The notes beneath the pieces are model-generated. The model ran no database searches and was not told the origin of the DNA. It saw only the letters and a program-made list of their open reading frames with translations. From contig NZ_VDCQ01000003.1 in assembly GCF_006265175.1 (NCBI RefSeq), forward strand, positions 126,059-190,058: a stretch of 64,000 nucleotides of DNA, given 5' to 3'. Position numbers and translations under genes: made by a program. The stretch's first letter is position 1. Each line of letters opens with the position of its first letter. Below are positions 44,061-52,195 of this stretch, piece after piece. This stretch comes from Paenibacillus hemerocallicola (lineage in GTDB: Bacteria > Bacillota > Bacilli > Paenibacillales > NBRC-103111).

Positions 44061-44939
44061 ATGCCTTTGATTGAAATTATTAAGCTCACACCGGAAGCGT
44101 CGGGGCCATACCGGCCTTTTACATATCGAGCCTACAGGGACTGGATGGTTAAGCCGGAAGCGGAGTCGGAAGCGGAGAAAATAGCTCTTGGCGCCTGCTT
44201 TATGGGCGAGCCCGTCGGACTGCTCCTTGTTCATTCCCCTATACACGATGAGCCGGCGAGAGTGCTTTCCCTATTCGTAGACGAGCGCTTCCGGAATCTC
44301 GGCATCGGCAGCGCACTGATGCAGGAACTGAAGACTTGTCTGAGCAGGAATAACTTGAGGCGAGCGTGCGTGGAGTACTATGCCATAAACAAATACCAGG
44401 CACTGGAGCGAGTGCTATTGAAATCAGGATGGCAGCTGCCCGCCGTGTACAGCCGATTCTACCGCTGCGACATATCCGCCGGTCGGGACAGCCCGTGGAT
44501 CCACCGGTTCAAGCTGTCCGCCCGCTGCCATGTGATTCCGTGGAGCGAGCTTCAGCGAGACGAAATAGCGGTCATGAATACGTTGCAGGAAAAAGACTTC
44601 AACGCTTACTTCATGCCTCTTCTCAATGATGGTACTATCGAGACCGATTGCAGCTTGGTGCTGAAGCTTGACGATGAGATCGCGGGCTGGTCGATCGTCG
44701 ATCGGGAATTGACGGATACGTTGCTGTACAGGGCGTTGTATATCCGCGAGGTCTACCGCGATCAAGGGCTAGGGCTGGCATTGGCAGCGCAATCCGCGCA
44801 AAGGATGATCAGGACGAATGCAACGCATCTCGTCATCCAGCTATTGGCGGGCAATGAACGGATGCAGAAGGTGGCAGACAGACTGCTGGCTCCGATGCAA
44901 CCCGTCATCACCGACTACAAAAGGGCGGTTTTGGAATAG
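44061..44939 (+). CDS. Tandem GNAT-domain acyltransferase (candidate RiPP maturase)
   Basis: A 292-residue protein with two GNAT domains. Domain 1 carries the acyl-CoA loop VDERFRNLGIGSALMQEL (RNLGIG, about residues 72-90). Domain 2 has REVYRDQGLGLALAAQSAQR (RDQGLG, about 235-255), so both loops are intact. It is the only candidate modifying enzyme beside an NHLP precursor. GNATs in this position acylate a Lys or Orn side chain with a fatty acid in the selidamide RiPPs. Here Lys109 of the precursor, or the free N-terminus, is the plausible target; self-protection by acetylation is the alternative. ATG 44061 follows AAGGGG. Confidence 0.85.
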   Translation: MPLIEIIKLTPEASGPYRPFTYRAYRDWMVKPEAESEAEKIALGACFMGEPVGLLLVHSPIHDEPARVLSLFVDERFRNLGIGSALMQELKTCLSRNNLRRACVEYYAINKYQALERVLLKSGWQLPAVYSRFYRCDISAGRDSPWIHRFKLSARCHVIPWSELQRDEIAVMNTLQEKDFNAYFMPLLNDGTIETDCSLVLKLDDEIAGWSIVDRELTDTLLYRALYIREVYRDQGLGLALAAQSAQRMIRTNATHLVIQLLAGNERMQKVADRLLAPMQPVITDYKRAVLE

Positions 44940-44962
44940 GAGCAAGCCCCCGCCCGATTGGG

Positions 44963-44998
44963 CAATAAAAAGCCGCCTGCCGGTTCCGGCGGGCGGCT
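44963..44998 (-). terminator. Rho-independent terminator of the SRPBCC gene
   Basis: AGCCGCCTGCCGG and CCGGCGGGCGGCT form a strong stem (44971-44998) with one mismatch; on the minus strand it is followed by TTTTTAT. It ends the minus-strand gene at 45005 and insulates it from the GNAT gene. Confidence 0.85.
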
Positions 44999-45004
44999 GT
45001 AGGT

Positions 45005-45526
45005 TTACACCTTTGCCAAGTATTCGGCGAGCTTGTCGAACGTTCCGCCGTATCCTTGCTCCATCGATTCGAAGCCCGACTGAAATACAAGCACTTCTTC
45101 TTTTGTAGCGTTAACGGGGATGCTTCTAAGGGTGAGAGTCGTTTTGCCGTCAAGCTCGGAAAAAGTAACCGTATTTAGTATTTCCATCGGCCATGGTTCG
45201 TCGAACGGCGGCCGTGTAATGTTGCCTTCCGCATCGGAAAAGGAGTTGACGAAGACAATCCGCTCCGGCGCGGCGATTTCACGGTAAGTGAACCTTCCCC
45301 ACATTTCGTTTCCGTCCGGATCTCGCATGATGTAATGGAATATGCCGCCCGGTCGGACATCCAGCTTGGCCACAATTATCGAGAGCCCCTTCGGTCCCCA
45401 CCAATGTTGCATATGCTCCGCTTCTGTCCATACTTTAAATACGAGCTCGCGCGGCGCATCGAGAACGCGTGTAATCACAAATTCTTCGTTCTCCGTGGCG
45501 TTTGTAGTGCTGTTGTTCTCCACCAT
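45005..45526 (-). CDS. SRPBCC (AHSA1-like) protein
   Basis: A 173-residue protein of the START/Bet v1-like SRPBCC fold, AHSA1 type: ITRVLDAPRELVFKVWTEAE at the start, HMQHWWGPKG, and a C-terminal helix with FESMEQGYGGTFDKLAEYL. It binds a hydrophobic ligand in a central cavity. ATG 45526 has GGAGG seven bases upstream. The ArsR-type regulator that commonly accompanies such genes is not present here. Its promoter is probably at 45707-45736, leaving a leader of about 175 bases. Confidence 0.88.
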   Translation of the reverse strand: MVENNSTTNATENEEFVITRVLDAPRELVFKVWTEAEHMQHWWGPKGLSIIVAKLDVRPGGIFHYIMRDPDGNEMWGRFTYREIAAPERIVFVNSFSDAEGNITRPPFDEPWPMEILNTVTFSELDGKTTLTLRSIPVNATKEEVLVFQSGFESMEQGYGGTFDKLAEYLAKV

Positions 45527-45706
45527 GTTCAATCCTCCAAATGTAATTTTTAATTGTTCGCAAAAATTCAGCCAATCGATTCAAGGCTTGTATTGCGCCA
45601 TGCTGAGGCAGACAATTGCTCCGCAGAAAAGTACCGTTACGCAGGAATTCGATATACTCAGCCGGTTGGGCTAGGTAAGAACGCCCAAAGTCGAGTTCAT
45701 GAATAT

Positions 45707-45736
45707 AATATACATTTTAGGGAATATTCCTGTCAA
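45707..45736 (-). promoter_or_regulatory. Promoter of the SRPBCC gene with palindromic spacer
   Basis: On the minus strand: TTGACA (45736-45731), 18 bases, TATATT (45712-45707). The spacer begins with the perfect palindrome GGAATATTCC (45721-45730), a possible repressor site. It lies about 180 bases before the gene. Confidence 0.6.
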
Positions 45737-45882
45737 GGTATATAATATTCTCTGCACATTGGGAAGAGAGCCTCTCGTTAAAGTTGTCCTTTTCAACCCG
45801 CCAAGATGTAATGGCAGGTGAAGGTGAACAAGGTGAAGGCGAACAAGCAGAAGCAAGCGATACAACGATTTTTGAAGGGAAA

Positions 45883-46063
45883 GGAACAAAAAGTTCCTCT
45901 ATTGCGCTTCGCGGCGTCGAAAAACAAGCTTAACGGAACAAAAACTGGCTTTATTCCGTTCGGCGTAACGTAATTCGGGCTGCTGAAAGCGAATAAAGGA
46001 ACAAATCGTTCCATTTAGCCTTTGTTTTCGCACTCGCGACATAATAGAGGAACTTTTTGTTCC
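45883..46063. repeat. Tandem GGAAC-N5-GTTCC palindrome array
   Basis: Palindromic units lie at 45883-45897 (GGAACAAAAAGTTCC), 45935-45957 (longer loop), 45998-46012 (GGAACAAATCGTTCC) and 46049-46063 (GGAACTTTTTGTTCC). Spacing alternates 52, 63 and 51 bases, a period of about 115 for a pair. A looser version lies at 25605-25790. No coding capacity; the remaining sequence of 45527-46237 holds no gene I can support. Confidence 0.6.
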
Positions 46064-46237
46064 CCTCCAGATTGCGGGGTTTCCTTCTTTCACCTTTTTT
46101 GTACCTCATGCACAGTTCCATACGCAGTATCGATGTATGACGTCGGTTGACTCGCGAAAAAACGTATTATCCGCATAACTGAGGAGTCTTCAGCTCGGAC
46201 GGATGTTTCAAGTGCAACAAATGCGGTTAATGATAGA

Positions 46238-46266
46238 TTGACAGACGACGGTTCCCTTGATATGAT
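46238..46266 (+). promoter_or_regulatory. Promoter of the HPr-like gene
   Basis: TTGACA (46238-46243), 17 bases, TATGAT (46261-46266). A near-consensus vegetative promoter about 155 bases before the HPr-like start. Confidence 0.7.
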
Positions 46267-46423
46267 CTATACATACACTAAACTAATCGGAATAATAAGT
46301 ATTTATTGAACGATGTGACGTTAGAGTTATTTTCCAACATGAAAGTCTACCGTTCTGGCGGAGGCCCCGAATCATGGCGGCAGCCGCTTCTTTGTTCATC
46401 CGGGAGACAGGAGGGTATCGAGC

Positions 46424-46699
46424 ATGAAGCTGGAATGGACTATTCAAGTCGAGCGTGAAACGACCGTGGGGCAGGCGTTGGAGCTGGCGGACATTGCCGC
46501 CGCCTACGCGAGCGACATCCGGATCGGGCGTCCGGGAAGCGCGTTTCTCGATCTCAAGCGGTTAACCGGCATCGTAGCATTTTTCTTGACGGTACGGGCA
46601 GGTCAAACGGTGCAGCTTGCCGTGAAGGGAGCGGACGCTTTGGACGCCTTGCTCCGACTGCGGATTTATTTCGGGGATGTCGGACATTTCGAGCATTGA
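46424..46699 (+). CDS. HPr-like protein with both phosphorylation sites replaced
   Basis: A 91-residue protein that aligns without gaps to HPr: LADIAAAYASDIRI matches the helix-1/strand-B part, and DLKRLTGIVAFFLTVRAGQT matches the region around Ser46, with the final KGADALDALLRL helix. At the key positions it has Val15 instead of His15, Gln17 instead of Arg17 and Arg46 instead of Ser46. It cannot be a phosphocarrier. Start ATG 46424 after GGAGGG. It lies beside a carbohydrate-binding lipoprotein and AraC gene, so a regulatory or adaptor role in sugar use is possible. Crh replaces His15 only. Confidence 0.65.
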   Translation: MKLEWTIQVERETTVGQALELADIAAAYASDIRIGRPGSAFLDLKRLTGIVAFFLTVRAGQTVQLAVKGADALDALLRLRIYFGDVGHFEH

Positions 46700-46701
46700 C
46701 A

Positions 46702-46741
46702 AGCACAACGGCTGTCTCCTGTTGGGGGCGGCCGTTGTGCT
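46702..46741. terminator. Strong hairpin between HPr-like and solute-binding genes
   Basis: AGCACAACGGC (46702-46712) and GCCGTTGTGCT (46731-46741) form a perfect 11-bp stem between convergent genes. No T run follows on either strand, so it may stop transcription only weakly. Confidence 0.5.
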
Positions 46742-46798
46742 GCAGTTGCACCGAATTTCGTGAAAAGAGGGGAAGCGTTTACTCGCATGAAGCCGTAC

Positions 46799-48118
46799 TT
46801 ATTTCTGGCGCAACGCTTCGATTTCTTTATTGGCCGCTTCGTTCGCCGTACGCAGGGCGGTATTGACGTCCAATCCTTTGGTGGCCACGTTTTTCATCGT
46901 TTCGTCCATGATGGTGTTGATCGCTGCATCGTAAGGGGAAGCGATTTCATATGGCGCGGGCTTCGCCTTGAATACGCCTTCCAGATTTTTGCCTCCGTAT
47001 ATGATCAAATCGCCTGCAAATTCCTTTTTCAACGCCGGGTCCTTCAAGACGGTCAGGCGGGTTCCGCGGTTCATCGCGACCTGCGCTTCCTTGCCGACGA
47101 GCGCCTTCAACACGCGGTAGGCGGCTTCCTTGTTTTTGCTCGAAGGAGGGATCATCAACACGTGGAAATCGAATTGTCGGCCGATTCCAGGCTTGTCGTC
47201 GAAGGAGGGCCAGGCGGCGACGTCCCAGTTGAAGCTTTTGCCGGTCTGATTCAACGTATGGATGCGGCTTGTATGATTCGTAAGCCAGTACGGATACATG
47301 GCCAAAATTTGCTCCTCGTAAAATCCTTTGACATTGTATTTGTACTTGCCCTTCGGGTCGACGATACCGGGAATGGCGTACAGCCGTGCGAACAGCTCGA
47401 ATACTTTCTTGTAGCCGTCCCCGGTCAGAAGCGCCTTCTGATTCGCATCCACAGCGGCCAGGGAGTAGGAACGGGTCAAGTCGTGTGGAGAGCCCATATC
47501 GAGCCCGACGTACTGTACGCTGTTCTCGATGCGCGTCACGCGCTTGGCCAGCTCGATCATGTCGCCCCATGTCATATTATCCTTCGGGTAAGGAACTCCG
47601 AATTTGTCGAAAATATCTTTGTTGTATGCGGTTGCACCGTAATTCATGGCAAATGGCAGCGCGTATAATTCGCCGGCAGAGGAAAATTTGTTCATCACCT
47701 CCAGCGCACCCGGCTCCAGCGTGGTCAAGTCCATGCGGTCTCTCTGGACGAAAGGCTTCAGATCTGTGGCTACCCCCATCGCGACCATCTCTTGAATCCA
47801 TACGTTGCTAGTGCCGATCAGATCGGGCAAATCGCCGGCGGCAAGCATTTTATCGAGCGTGCCGGTTACTCTCTTGAACGTAATATTCGGATACTGGCTA
47901 CGAATCGGCTTCAGCAGCAATTCATTCATTTCCTCGTCGGTCGAGACGCTTGCCGCATGATTGAAAAATGTCAGAACGATCGGCTCCTTGCCGAGCTCCG
48001 GCGCCGGCGGAAGCGTATTCGACGCTTGGTCCGACTGCTCTTTTCCACTGCCGCAGCCCGTTGCCAAAACGAACGACACAACCGCCGCCGCAACCCGGAT
48101 GCGCATCTTTTTCTTCAT
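46799..48118 (-). CDS. ABC transporter extracellular solute-binding lipoprotein
   Basis: A 439-residue family 1 binding protein. Its lipobox is LATGC with the Cys at residue 22. Mature motifs YNKDIFDKFGVPYPKDNMTW and LDVNTALRTANEAANKEIEA match the paralogue at 29273-30592 closely. No permeases adjacent. Divergent from an AraC gene 220 bases away, which probably controls it. Start ATG 48118. Confidence 0.92.
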   Translation of the reverse strand: MKKKMRIRVAAAVVSFVLATGCGSGKEQSDQASNTLPPAPELGKEPIVLTFFNHAASVSTDEEMNELLLKPIRSQYPNITFKRVTGTLDKMLAAGDLPDLIGTSNVWIQEMVAMGVATDLKPFVQRDRMDLTTLEPGALEVMNKFSSAGELYALPFAMNYGATAYNKDIFDKFGVPYPKDNMTWGDMIELAKRVTRIENSVQYVGLDMGSPHDLTRSYSLAAVDANQKALLTGDGYKKVFELFARLYAIPGIVDPKGKYKYNVKGFYEEQILAMYPYWLTNHTSRIHTLNQTGKSFNWDVAAWPSFDDKPGIGRQFDFHVLMIPPSSKNKEAAYRVLKALVGKEAQVAMNRGTRLTVLKDPALKKEFAGDLIIYGGKNLEGVFKAKPAPYEIASPYDAAINTIMDETMKNVATKGLDVNTALRTANEAANKEIEALRQK

Positions 48119-48338
48119 TGTGTTTTCCCCCTCGTATCAAGAAATGGCTTCGCGTAAGGAAAGCCCTATACCCGATTATACGGACGCGCAGACGGCGGGA
48201 ACATGGATACAAAAACAGTTACATGGAAAATTGTTAACAAACAAATCTCTATGTTTCGCTACCCGCATCCATTTACTCGCCGCCCCCGCGAACCTATAAT
48301 GAGGAGGGACAACTCTATGCCGGAAGGGGGAAAGAGAT

Positions 48339-49166
48339 TTGGATAGCGCTTTCTTTATGCGCTTTTACCCAAAAATCATCGATGTGTTAATGCGGGACGA
48401 GAAGTTCTGGTACGGGCGGCTCGCGCGCACTTTCGAATGCTCGTTGAAACGGAATTTCATGTATGTGCTTCACGGAAGCGGAACGCTTACGGTCGAATCG
48501 GGCAGCTTCCCGTTAACCGCCGGCTCCGCTTTTTATTTTCCGTTTCGGCACCATATCCGACTCTCTACGGAGAAAAACAATATGCTGCAGTTTTATTCGG
48601 TCCACTACGACTACAAATGGATCGACTGGGACGACAATTCGATAACCGGCGCGCCGCCCGCGCAGGACAGCCTGCCGATTCCGCTCGTGACGCAAATGGC
48701 GGACATGGAAGGGTTTCCCCTTCGCCTTCAGGAGCTGTACGAGCTGTGGCAGCGGAAGGATGCCGACTACGAATGGCAAGCCCGGCTTGCCTTCATGAAC
48801 ATATTGAACGATGTATGCAGCATGAACGCGCGCAGACAGGAGGGAGACTTGGCCCGTCGCGCCATCGCCAGAAGCATGGAATATATCAGGCTGCATTATG
48901 GGCAACCTCTGGAGCGCGATGAGCTGGCCGAGCTCGTCTCGATGTCCCCGACCTATTATTCCGTCATGTTCAAGAGGGTGACGGGCTGCACGCCGACGCA
49001 ATATATTACGAAGGTGCGTATGGACAAGGCGAAGGAGTTGCTCGTATGCAGCGATAGGATGGTGTCGGAGGTGGCCCGGGAGGTCGGATTCCAGGACCCG
49101 CTCTATTTTGCCAGAGTGTTCTCGGCCCATACGGGCATGTCTCCGAGAGATTACAGAAAATGCTGA
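48339..49166 (+). CDS. AraC-family transcriptional regulator
   Basis: A 275-residue AraC protein with an N-terminal cupin-like sensor (SGTLTVESGSFPLTAGSAFY) and two helix-turn-helix motifs at the C-terminus (LAELVSMSPTYYSVMFKRV and VSEVAREVGFQDPLYFARVF). The start is TTG 48339 with AAGGGGGAAAG upstream. A cre-like half-symmetric GATAGCGCTTTC lies over the first codons (48342-48353), so CcpA control is possible. Divergent from the solute-binding lipoprotein. Confidence 0.9.
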   Translation: MDSAFFMRFYPKIIDVLMRDEKFWYGRLARTFECSLKRNFMYVLHGSGTLTVESGSFPLTAGSAFYFPFRHHIRLSTEKNNMLQFYSVHYDYKWIDWDDNSITGAPPAQDSLPIPLVTQMADMEGFPLRLQELYELWQRKDADYEWQARLAFMNILNDVCSMNARRQEGDLARRAIARSMEYIRLHYGQPLERDELAELVSMSPTYYSVMFKRVTGCTPTQYITKVRMDKAKELLVCSDRMVSEVAREVGFQDPLYFARVFSAHTGMSPRDYRKC

Positions 49167-49377
49167 GCGGGAAGGAACAGAGCAGGGCGGAGAGCAGGAC
49201 GATGGAACAGGAACGGAAAATGGCTAGTAACGTTGATAGGAGTACGAAAAAAGTGGGATCGGGGAGTGCCGCAAACGCGGAAGAGGGCAGGGGAACCGCA
49301 GTATGCAGTCCCCCGCAGTCCGGACGGAGCCGGAAGGTAACAGATGAAGCGATTGCTTCCAGACCGCCGCCGCATCT

Positions 49378-51543
49378 TTACGGCGCAGGCTTGAATGCCA
49401 CTACGGTGATCGAATTCGCTGCTAGCTCGAAGTCGGCTGTCCCGTCCGCATAGCCGATCGGATCGAATTGTCCGAAGACGGGATCTGGATCGGACGCGCC
49501 GGTACCGGACAACACCCAACGTTCATTGACGACAGGGGCCGAATAATGCTGTAACGTCATATGGACCGGAACGGCTGAATTGCCGCTGTTGATCAGTACG
49601 AGAGATAGCTCCCCGCTGGAAGGCGAATGGCTGGCGAAGGCGGAAATTTGCGTCGCGCCGATGACGGACACCATGTTTTCTTTGACATACGCATTCCACA
49701 GCTGAAGCGCTTTCCCCATCGCCAGCAACTGGCCGTCCTCATCGATCGCGGAACGCTCGTCCTGCGGATCGTTGTTCAAGCCTTTGCGGGTCACCCAGAA
49801 ATGCGTGTAATCGACCTGGTCGTATTGCAAAATTTTTCCGATCTTCGTGGCCAGCAGAGCCGCTCTGCCCATGTCATTCGGGAAAGGGCTGCCCGAGCTG
49901 TACGTATTCGTCTCGGTAATCGCGATGCGCAATCGCTCTCTGTCCTCGGGGGCGCAATATTGCCGGATATGCTGGACCAGCGTATCGAGCGGGGCGATAT
50001 TCGTCGTCCCATACATATGCAGGGCAAGAAAATCGGCCGTTCCGGATACGACGGGCAATACGGCGCTGTTCCAAGAAACGGAGTCATGAACGGGGACCCC
50101 GACGAGTATGGAAGGGTCAACCGCCTTCATCGCCGCCGCGAACTCGAGAAAGACGGCTGCATAATCATGGGGCGACCAAATATGGCCGGACTGCGACGTG
50201 AAGAAGGGCTCGTTGCCGATCTCCCAATATTTCACGTTCCAATCGTTCGTCACATTGGCATAACGCACCCACTCGACGGCGGCAGTTTTCAGTTCCTCCT
50301 TGGACTTCGCCCAGTCGGCGTCGGTCGCCTTGATCGCATCGAGTCCGACTATGACGAAAGGCTGGATACCGAGCGGGTGGACCGCATTCATAAATTCCTT
50401 GAAATCCTGCGTCTGCTTGTACGTTCCGTCCGGATTGAGCAGCGCCCTCTCGCTGTTGCTGAGTATCCGCTGCGTCGAGTAGTAGTAGGAAAGCTGCGGT
50501 ACGAGCGGGCTGCCGCTGTCGGCCGGATAAGGCGGTCCGGTCCACAAATAGCGGTCGCTCGCCTCGCCCTCGCCGAAGCGGACCGTCCCGGAGCCCAGCT
50601 CCTGAAGCGATTGGGCGAAGCTGTTGGCCCGGGCGGGATGGTGGATGTCCGAATCGAATAAATGGTTCGATACGACCCCGACGGGGTTGGCATAAACGTT
50701 GCTCAGCACATCGGAAACGTCGACGACGATATTTTGCGTGACGGGTCCGCCCGTTTCTTCGGGATGCGAAGTCACTTTCACATTGTCGACACTGAGGATC
50801 CCCCAGCCCGAAGTCGTGGTGACGAATTTGATTGCGGCTACATCGGTTGCCTCGGGAATTTGGAAACCTGCGTAATCGACCGTTCCGAGCAACGTCGTCC
50901 CGGCTTGATCGTAGCATTCCGCTTTTACTTTCTTTTGCGTCAAATCCACGGTCAGCCTGATCCGGTACCAGCTGCCGTCCGCATAGGAAGCGGTCGGCAG
51001 CATGGAGGAAGATATCGCTTGACCGGCATCGTTTTTTTGCAGCAGCTTGAAGGCGTATCCGTTTGCCTGCGTACTGTTCTGCAATTGGGTAATCGCTTCA
51101 TTTTGGCTGCTGTACAAGGTGGCGCCAAAAAAATCGTGCTTCCGGGTCAAATCGGAGTCTGCTTCCGTGCGGATATCGAACTCGACCGTCGCCGTTCCGT
51201 TGGAAAGGCTTTCAAAATATAGCTGCGCAAATCCCGTACCCGCTCCCGTGTCGACTATGCGCAAATAACGGTCGGCAGGCTGCGCGGGGTGCGCTTCCAG
51301 CGTGATTGCCGTATTGGCCGGCTGACTGAACTGCCACCGAAACGGTAAAGTCGGCGATGTCGGCATGTCGGTTCTGACCGAATAGGCGTTGAAATCATCC
51401 TCGTACACTTCCTGTTCCTCCTGTTCCTGCGCGTGTGCCGCCGGTTCCCGGTAGCCGAGCCATGCGAACAGCATGACCGCGATTGCCAGCAGAGTAAGCG
51501 CCGCCGTCATTGCGCGTTTTCCTGCCTGAAGCGAGTCTCTCAT
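49378..51543 (-). CDS. Secreted glycoside hydrolase (GH39/GH51-like clan A)
   Basis: A 721-residue secreted enzyme. Signal peptide LTLLAIAVMLFAWLGYREPA ending near AHA, then an N-terminal beta-sandwich module (about 45-230) and a TIM barrel (about 240-600) with WEIGNEPF (acid/base Glu) and AITETNTYSSG (nucleophile Glu), then a beta domain (SGELSLVLINSGNSAVPVHM). Clan GH-A enzymes of this kind attack arabinose- or xylose-containing polymers. Which family and substrate apply is not certain. ATG 51543 has AAGGAGG upstream. The 49167-49377 interval downstream shows no gene. Confidence 0.85.
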   Translation of the reverse strand: MRDSLQAGKRAMTAALTLLAIAVMLFAWLGYREPAAHAQEQEEQEVYEDDFNAYSVRTDMPTSPTLPFRWQFSQPANTAITLEAHPAQPADRYLRIVDTGAGTGFAQLYFESLSNGTATVEFDIRTEADSDLTRKHDFFGATLYSSQNEAITQLQNSTQANGYAFKLLQKNDAGQAISSSMLPTASYADGSWYRIRLTVDLTQKKVKAECYDQAGTTLLGTVDYAGFQIPEATDVAAIKFVTTTSGWGILSVDNVKVTSHPEETGGPVTQNIVVDVSDVLSNVYANPVGVVSNHLFDSDIHHPARANSFAQSLQELGSGTVRFGEGEASDRYLWTGPPYPADSGSPLVPQLSYYYSTQRILSNSERALLNPDGTYKQTQDFKEFMNAVHPLGIQPFVIVGLDAIKATDADWAKSKEELKTAAVEWVRYANVTNDWNVKYWEIGNEPFFTSQSGHIWSPHDYAAVFLEFAAAMKAVDPSILVGVPVHDSVSWNSAVLPVVSGTADFLALHMYGTTNIAPLDTLVQHIRQYCAPEDRERLRIAITETNTYSSGSPFPNDMGRAALLATKIGKILQYDQVDYTHFWVTRKGLNNDPQDERSAIDEDGQLLAMGKALQLWNAYVKENMVSVIGATQISAFASHSPSSGELSLVLINSGNSAVPVHMTLQHYSAPVVNERWVLSGTGASDPDPVFGQFDPIGYADGTADFELAANSITVVAFKPAP

Positions 51544-51877
51544 TTCCGCTTGTCCTCCTTGCGAATCGGATTGGGTCTTTCTCCCGATCCGGCAGCCGGC
51601 CAGCTCCGGTCTGCGGATCGTTTCTCCTTTACTGTATAAAGTACGGGGATTGATGTATATGGAATTATAATGCGAAACATGGACAATTGTTGTCCGGCGG
51701 GAAAAAGCGACGTGCGCAGCGGGTTTCTCTGAATGGTGCAGGCAGACGCGGGGGAGAGAAGGAGGCGGACTGGCGCGGCCCCTGGCGAGAAATGCGACAG
51801 TTGCTCTATGAGCGGTTGCGTACAGGTTGACCGACACTTTTGTAATCCGGCATCCGTTTAAACGGCAAGCCCGATTG

Positions 51878-51905
51878 AGTTAACATAATATTTATTATGT
51901 TAACT
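51878..51905. promoter_or_regulatory. Perfect AGTTAAC-N14-GTTAACT dyad before the Lsa leader
   Basis: The inverted repeat has perfect 13-base arms around two bases (outer AGTTAAC and GTTAACT, inner ATAATA and TATTAT). It ends 17 bases before the -35 of the Lsa promoter, a position suited to an activator or repressor. A related copy is at 12779-12806. Confidence 0.5.
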
Positions 51906-51922
51906 TTAATTCGAATCATTTG

Positions 51923-51951
51923 TTGAAATTAAAAAAAGGGTATGTTAAGAT
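51923..51951 (+). promoter_or_regulatory. Promoter of the Lsa-family gene
   Basis: TTGAAA (51923-51928), 17 bases, TAAGAT (51946-51951). Transcription would start near 51958, giving a leader of about 240 bases before the ABC-F start. Confidence 0.7.
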
Positions 51952-51987
51952 GGGTGTAATTTAATGATTGGAGTTGAGAGGAATAAT

Positions 51988-52071
51988 GTGATTTTTCTTG
52001 CTAAAAATAATAAAACAGTATATGCGTTTTTTTCGCATGTTTTATTTTTTTATATGCAAGAAAGTTACTGA
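51988..52071 (+). CDS. 27-residue leader peptide of the ABC-F attenuator
   Basis: GTG 51988, with a GAGAGGAATAAT ribosome site, opens a 27-codon frame beginning MIFLAKNNKTVYAFF and ending FYMQESY, stop TGA at 52069. An overlapping ATG-TGA at 51986 is the shorter alternative. The last four codons (CAA GAA AGT TAC, 52057-52068) are exactly complementary to bases 52150-52161 of the terminator stem. Leader peptides that stall drug-bound ribosomes control other ABC-F genes in Gram-positives. Confidence 0.65.
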   Translation: MIFLAKNNKTVYAFFSHVLFFYMQESY

Positions 52072-52138
52072 TTCTTTTCACTCAAACGATATCCTTATCT
52101 AACTCCGCAAGCGAGTTGGATTTGCTGTATTTATTTGA

Positions 52139-52178
52139 GCTACAAGAAAGTAACTTTCTTGTAGCTTTTATTTTTTTC
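52139..52178 (+). terminator. Attenuator terminator before the ABC-F gene
   Basis: GCTACAAGAAAG (52139-52150) and CTTTCTTGTAGC (52154-52165) form a perfect 12-bp stem with a TAA loop and a T-rich tail, 18 bases before the ABC-F start. The end of the leader ORF can compete for the second arm, giving an antiterminator. A smaller ATGCG/CGCAT hairpin with a T-rich tail lies at 52022-52050. Confidence 0.85.
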
Positions 52179-52195
52179 AGCAGGAGGATAATTTA

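Noticed and set aside
48342-48353. Treating GATAGCGCTTTC as a firm CcpA cre site
   Set aside because: Only about 11 of 14 cre positions match and it lies in the first codons of the AraC gene; kept only as a possibility.
51878-51905. Reading the GTTAAC-N14-GTTAAC dyad as a BirA (biotin) operator
   Set aside because: The spacing fits, but the outer bases are GAG/CTT-like, not the TTGTTAAC/GTTAACAA flanks of BirA sites, and no biotin gene is near.
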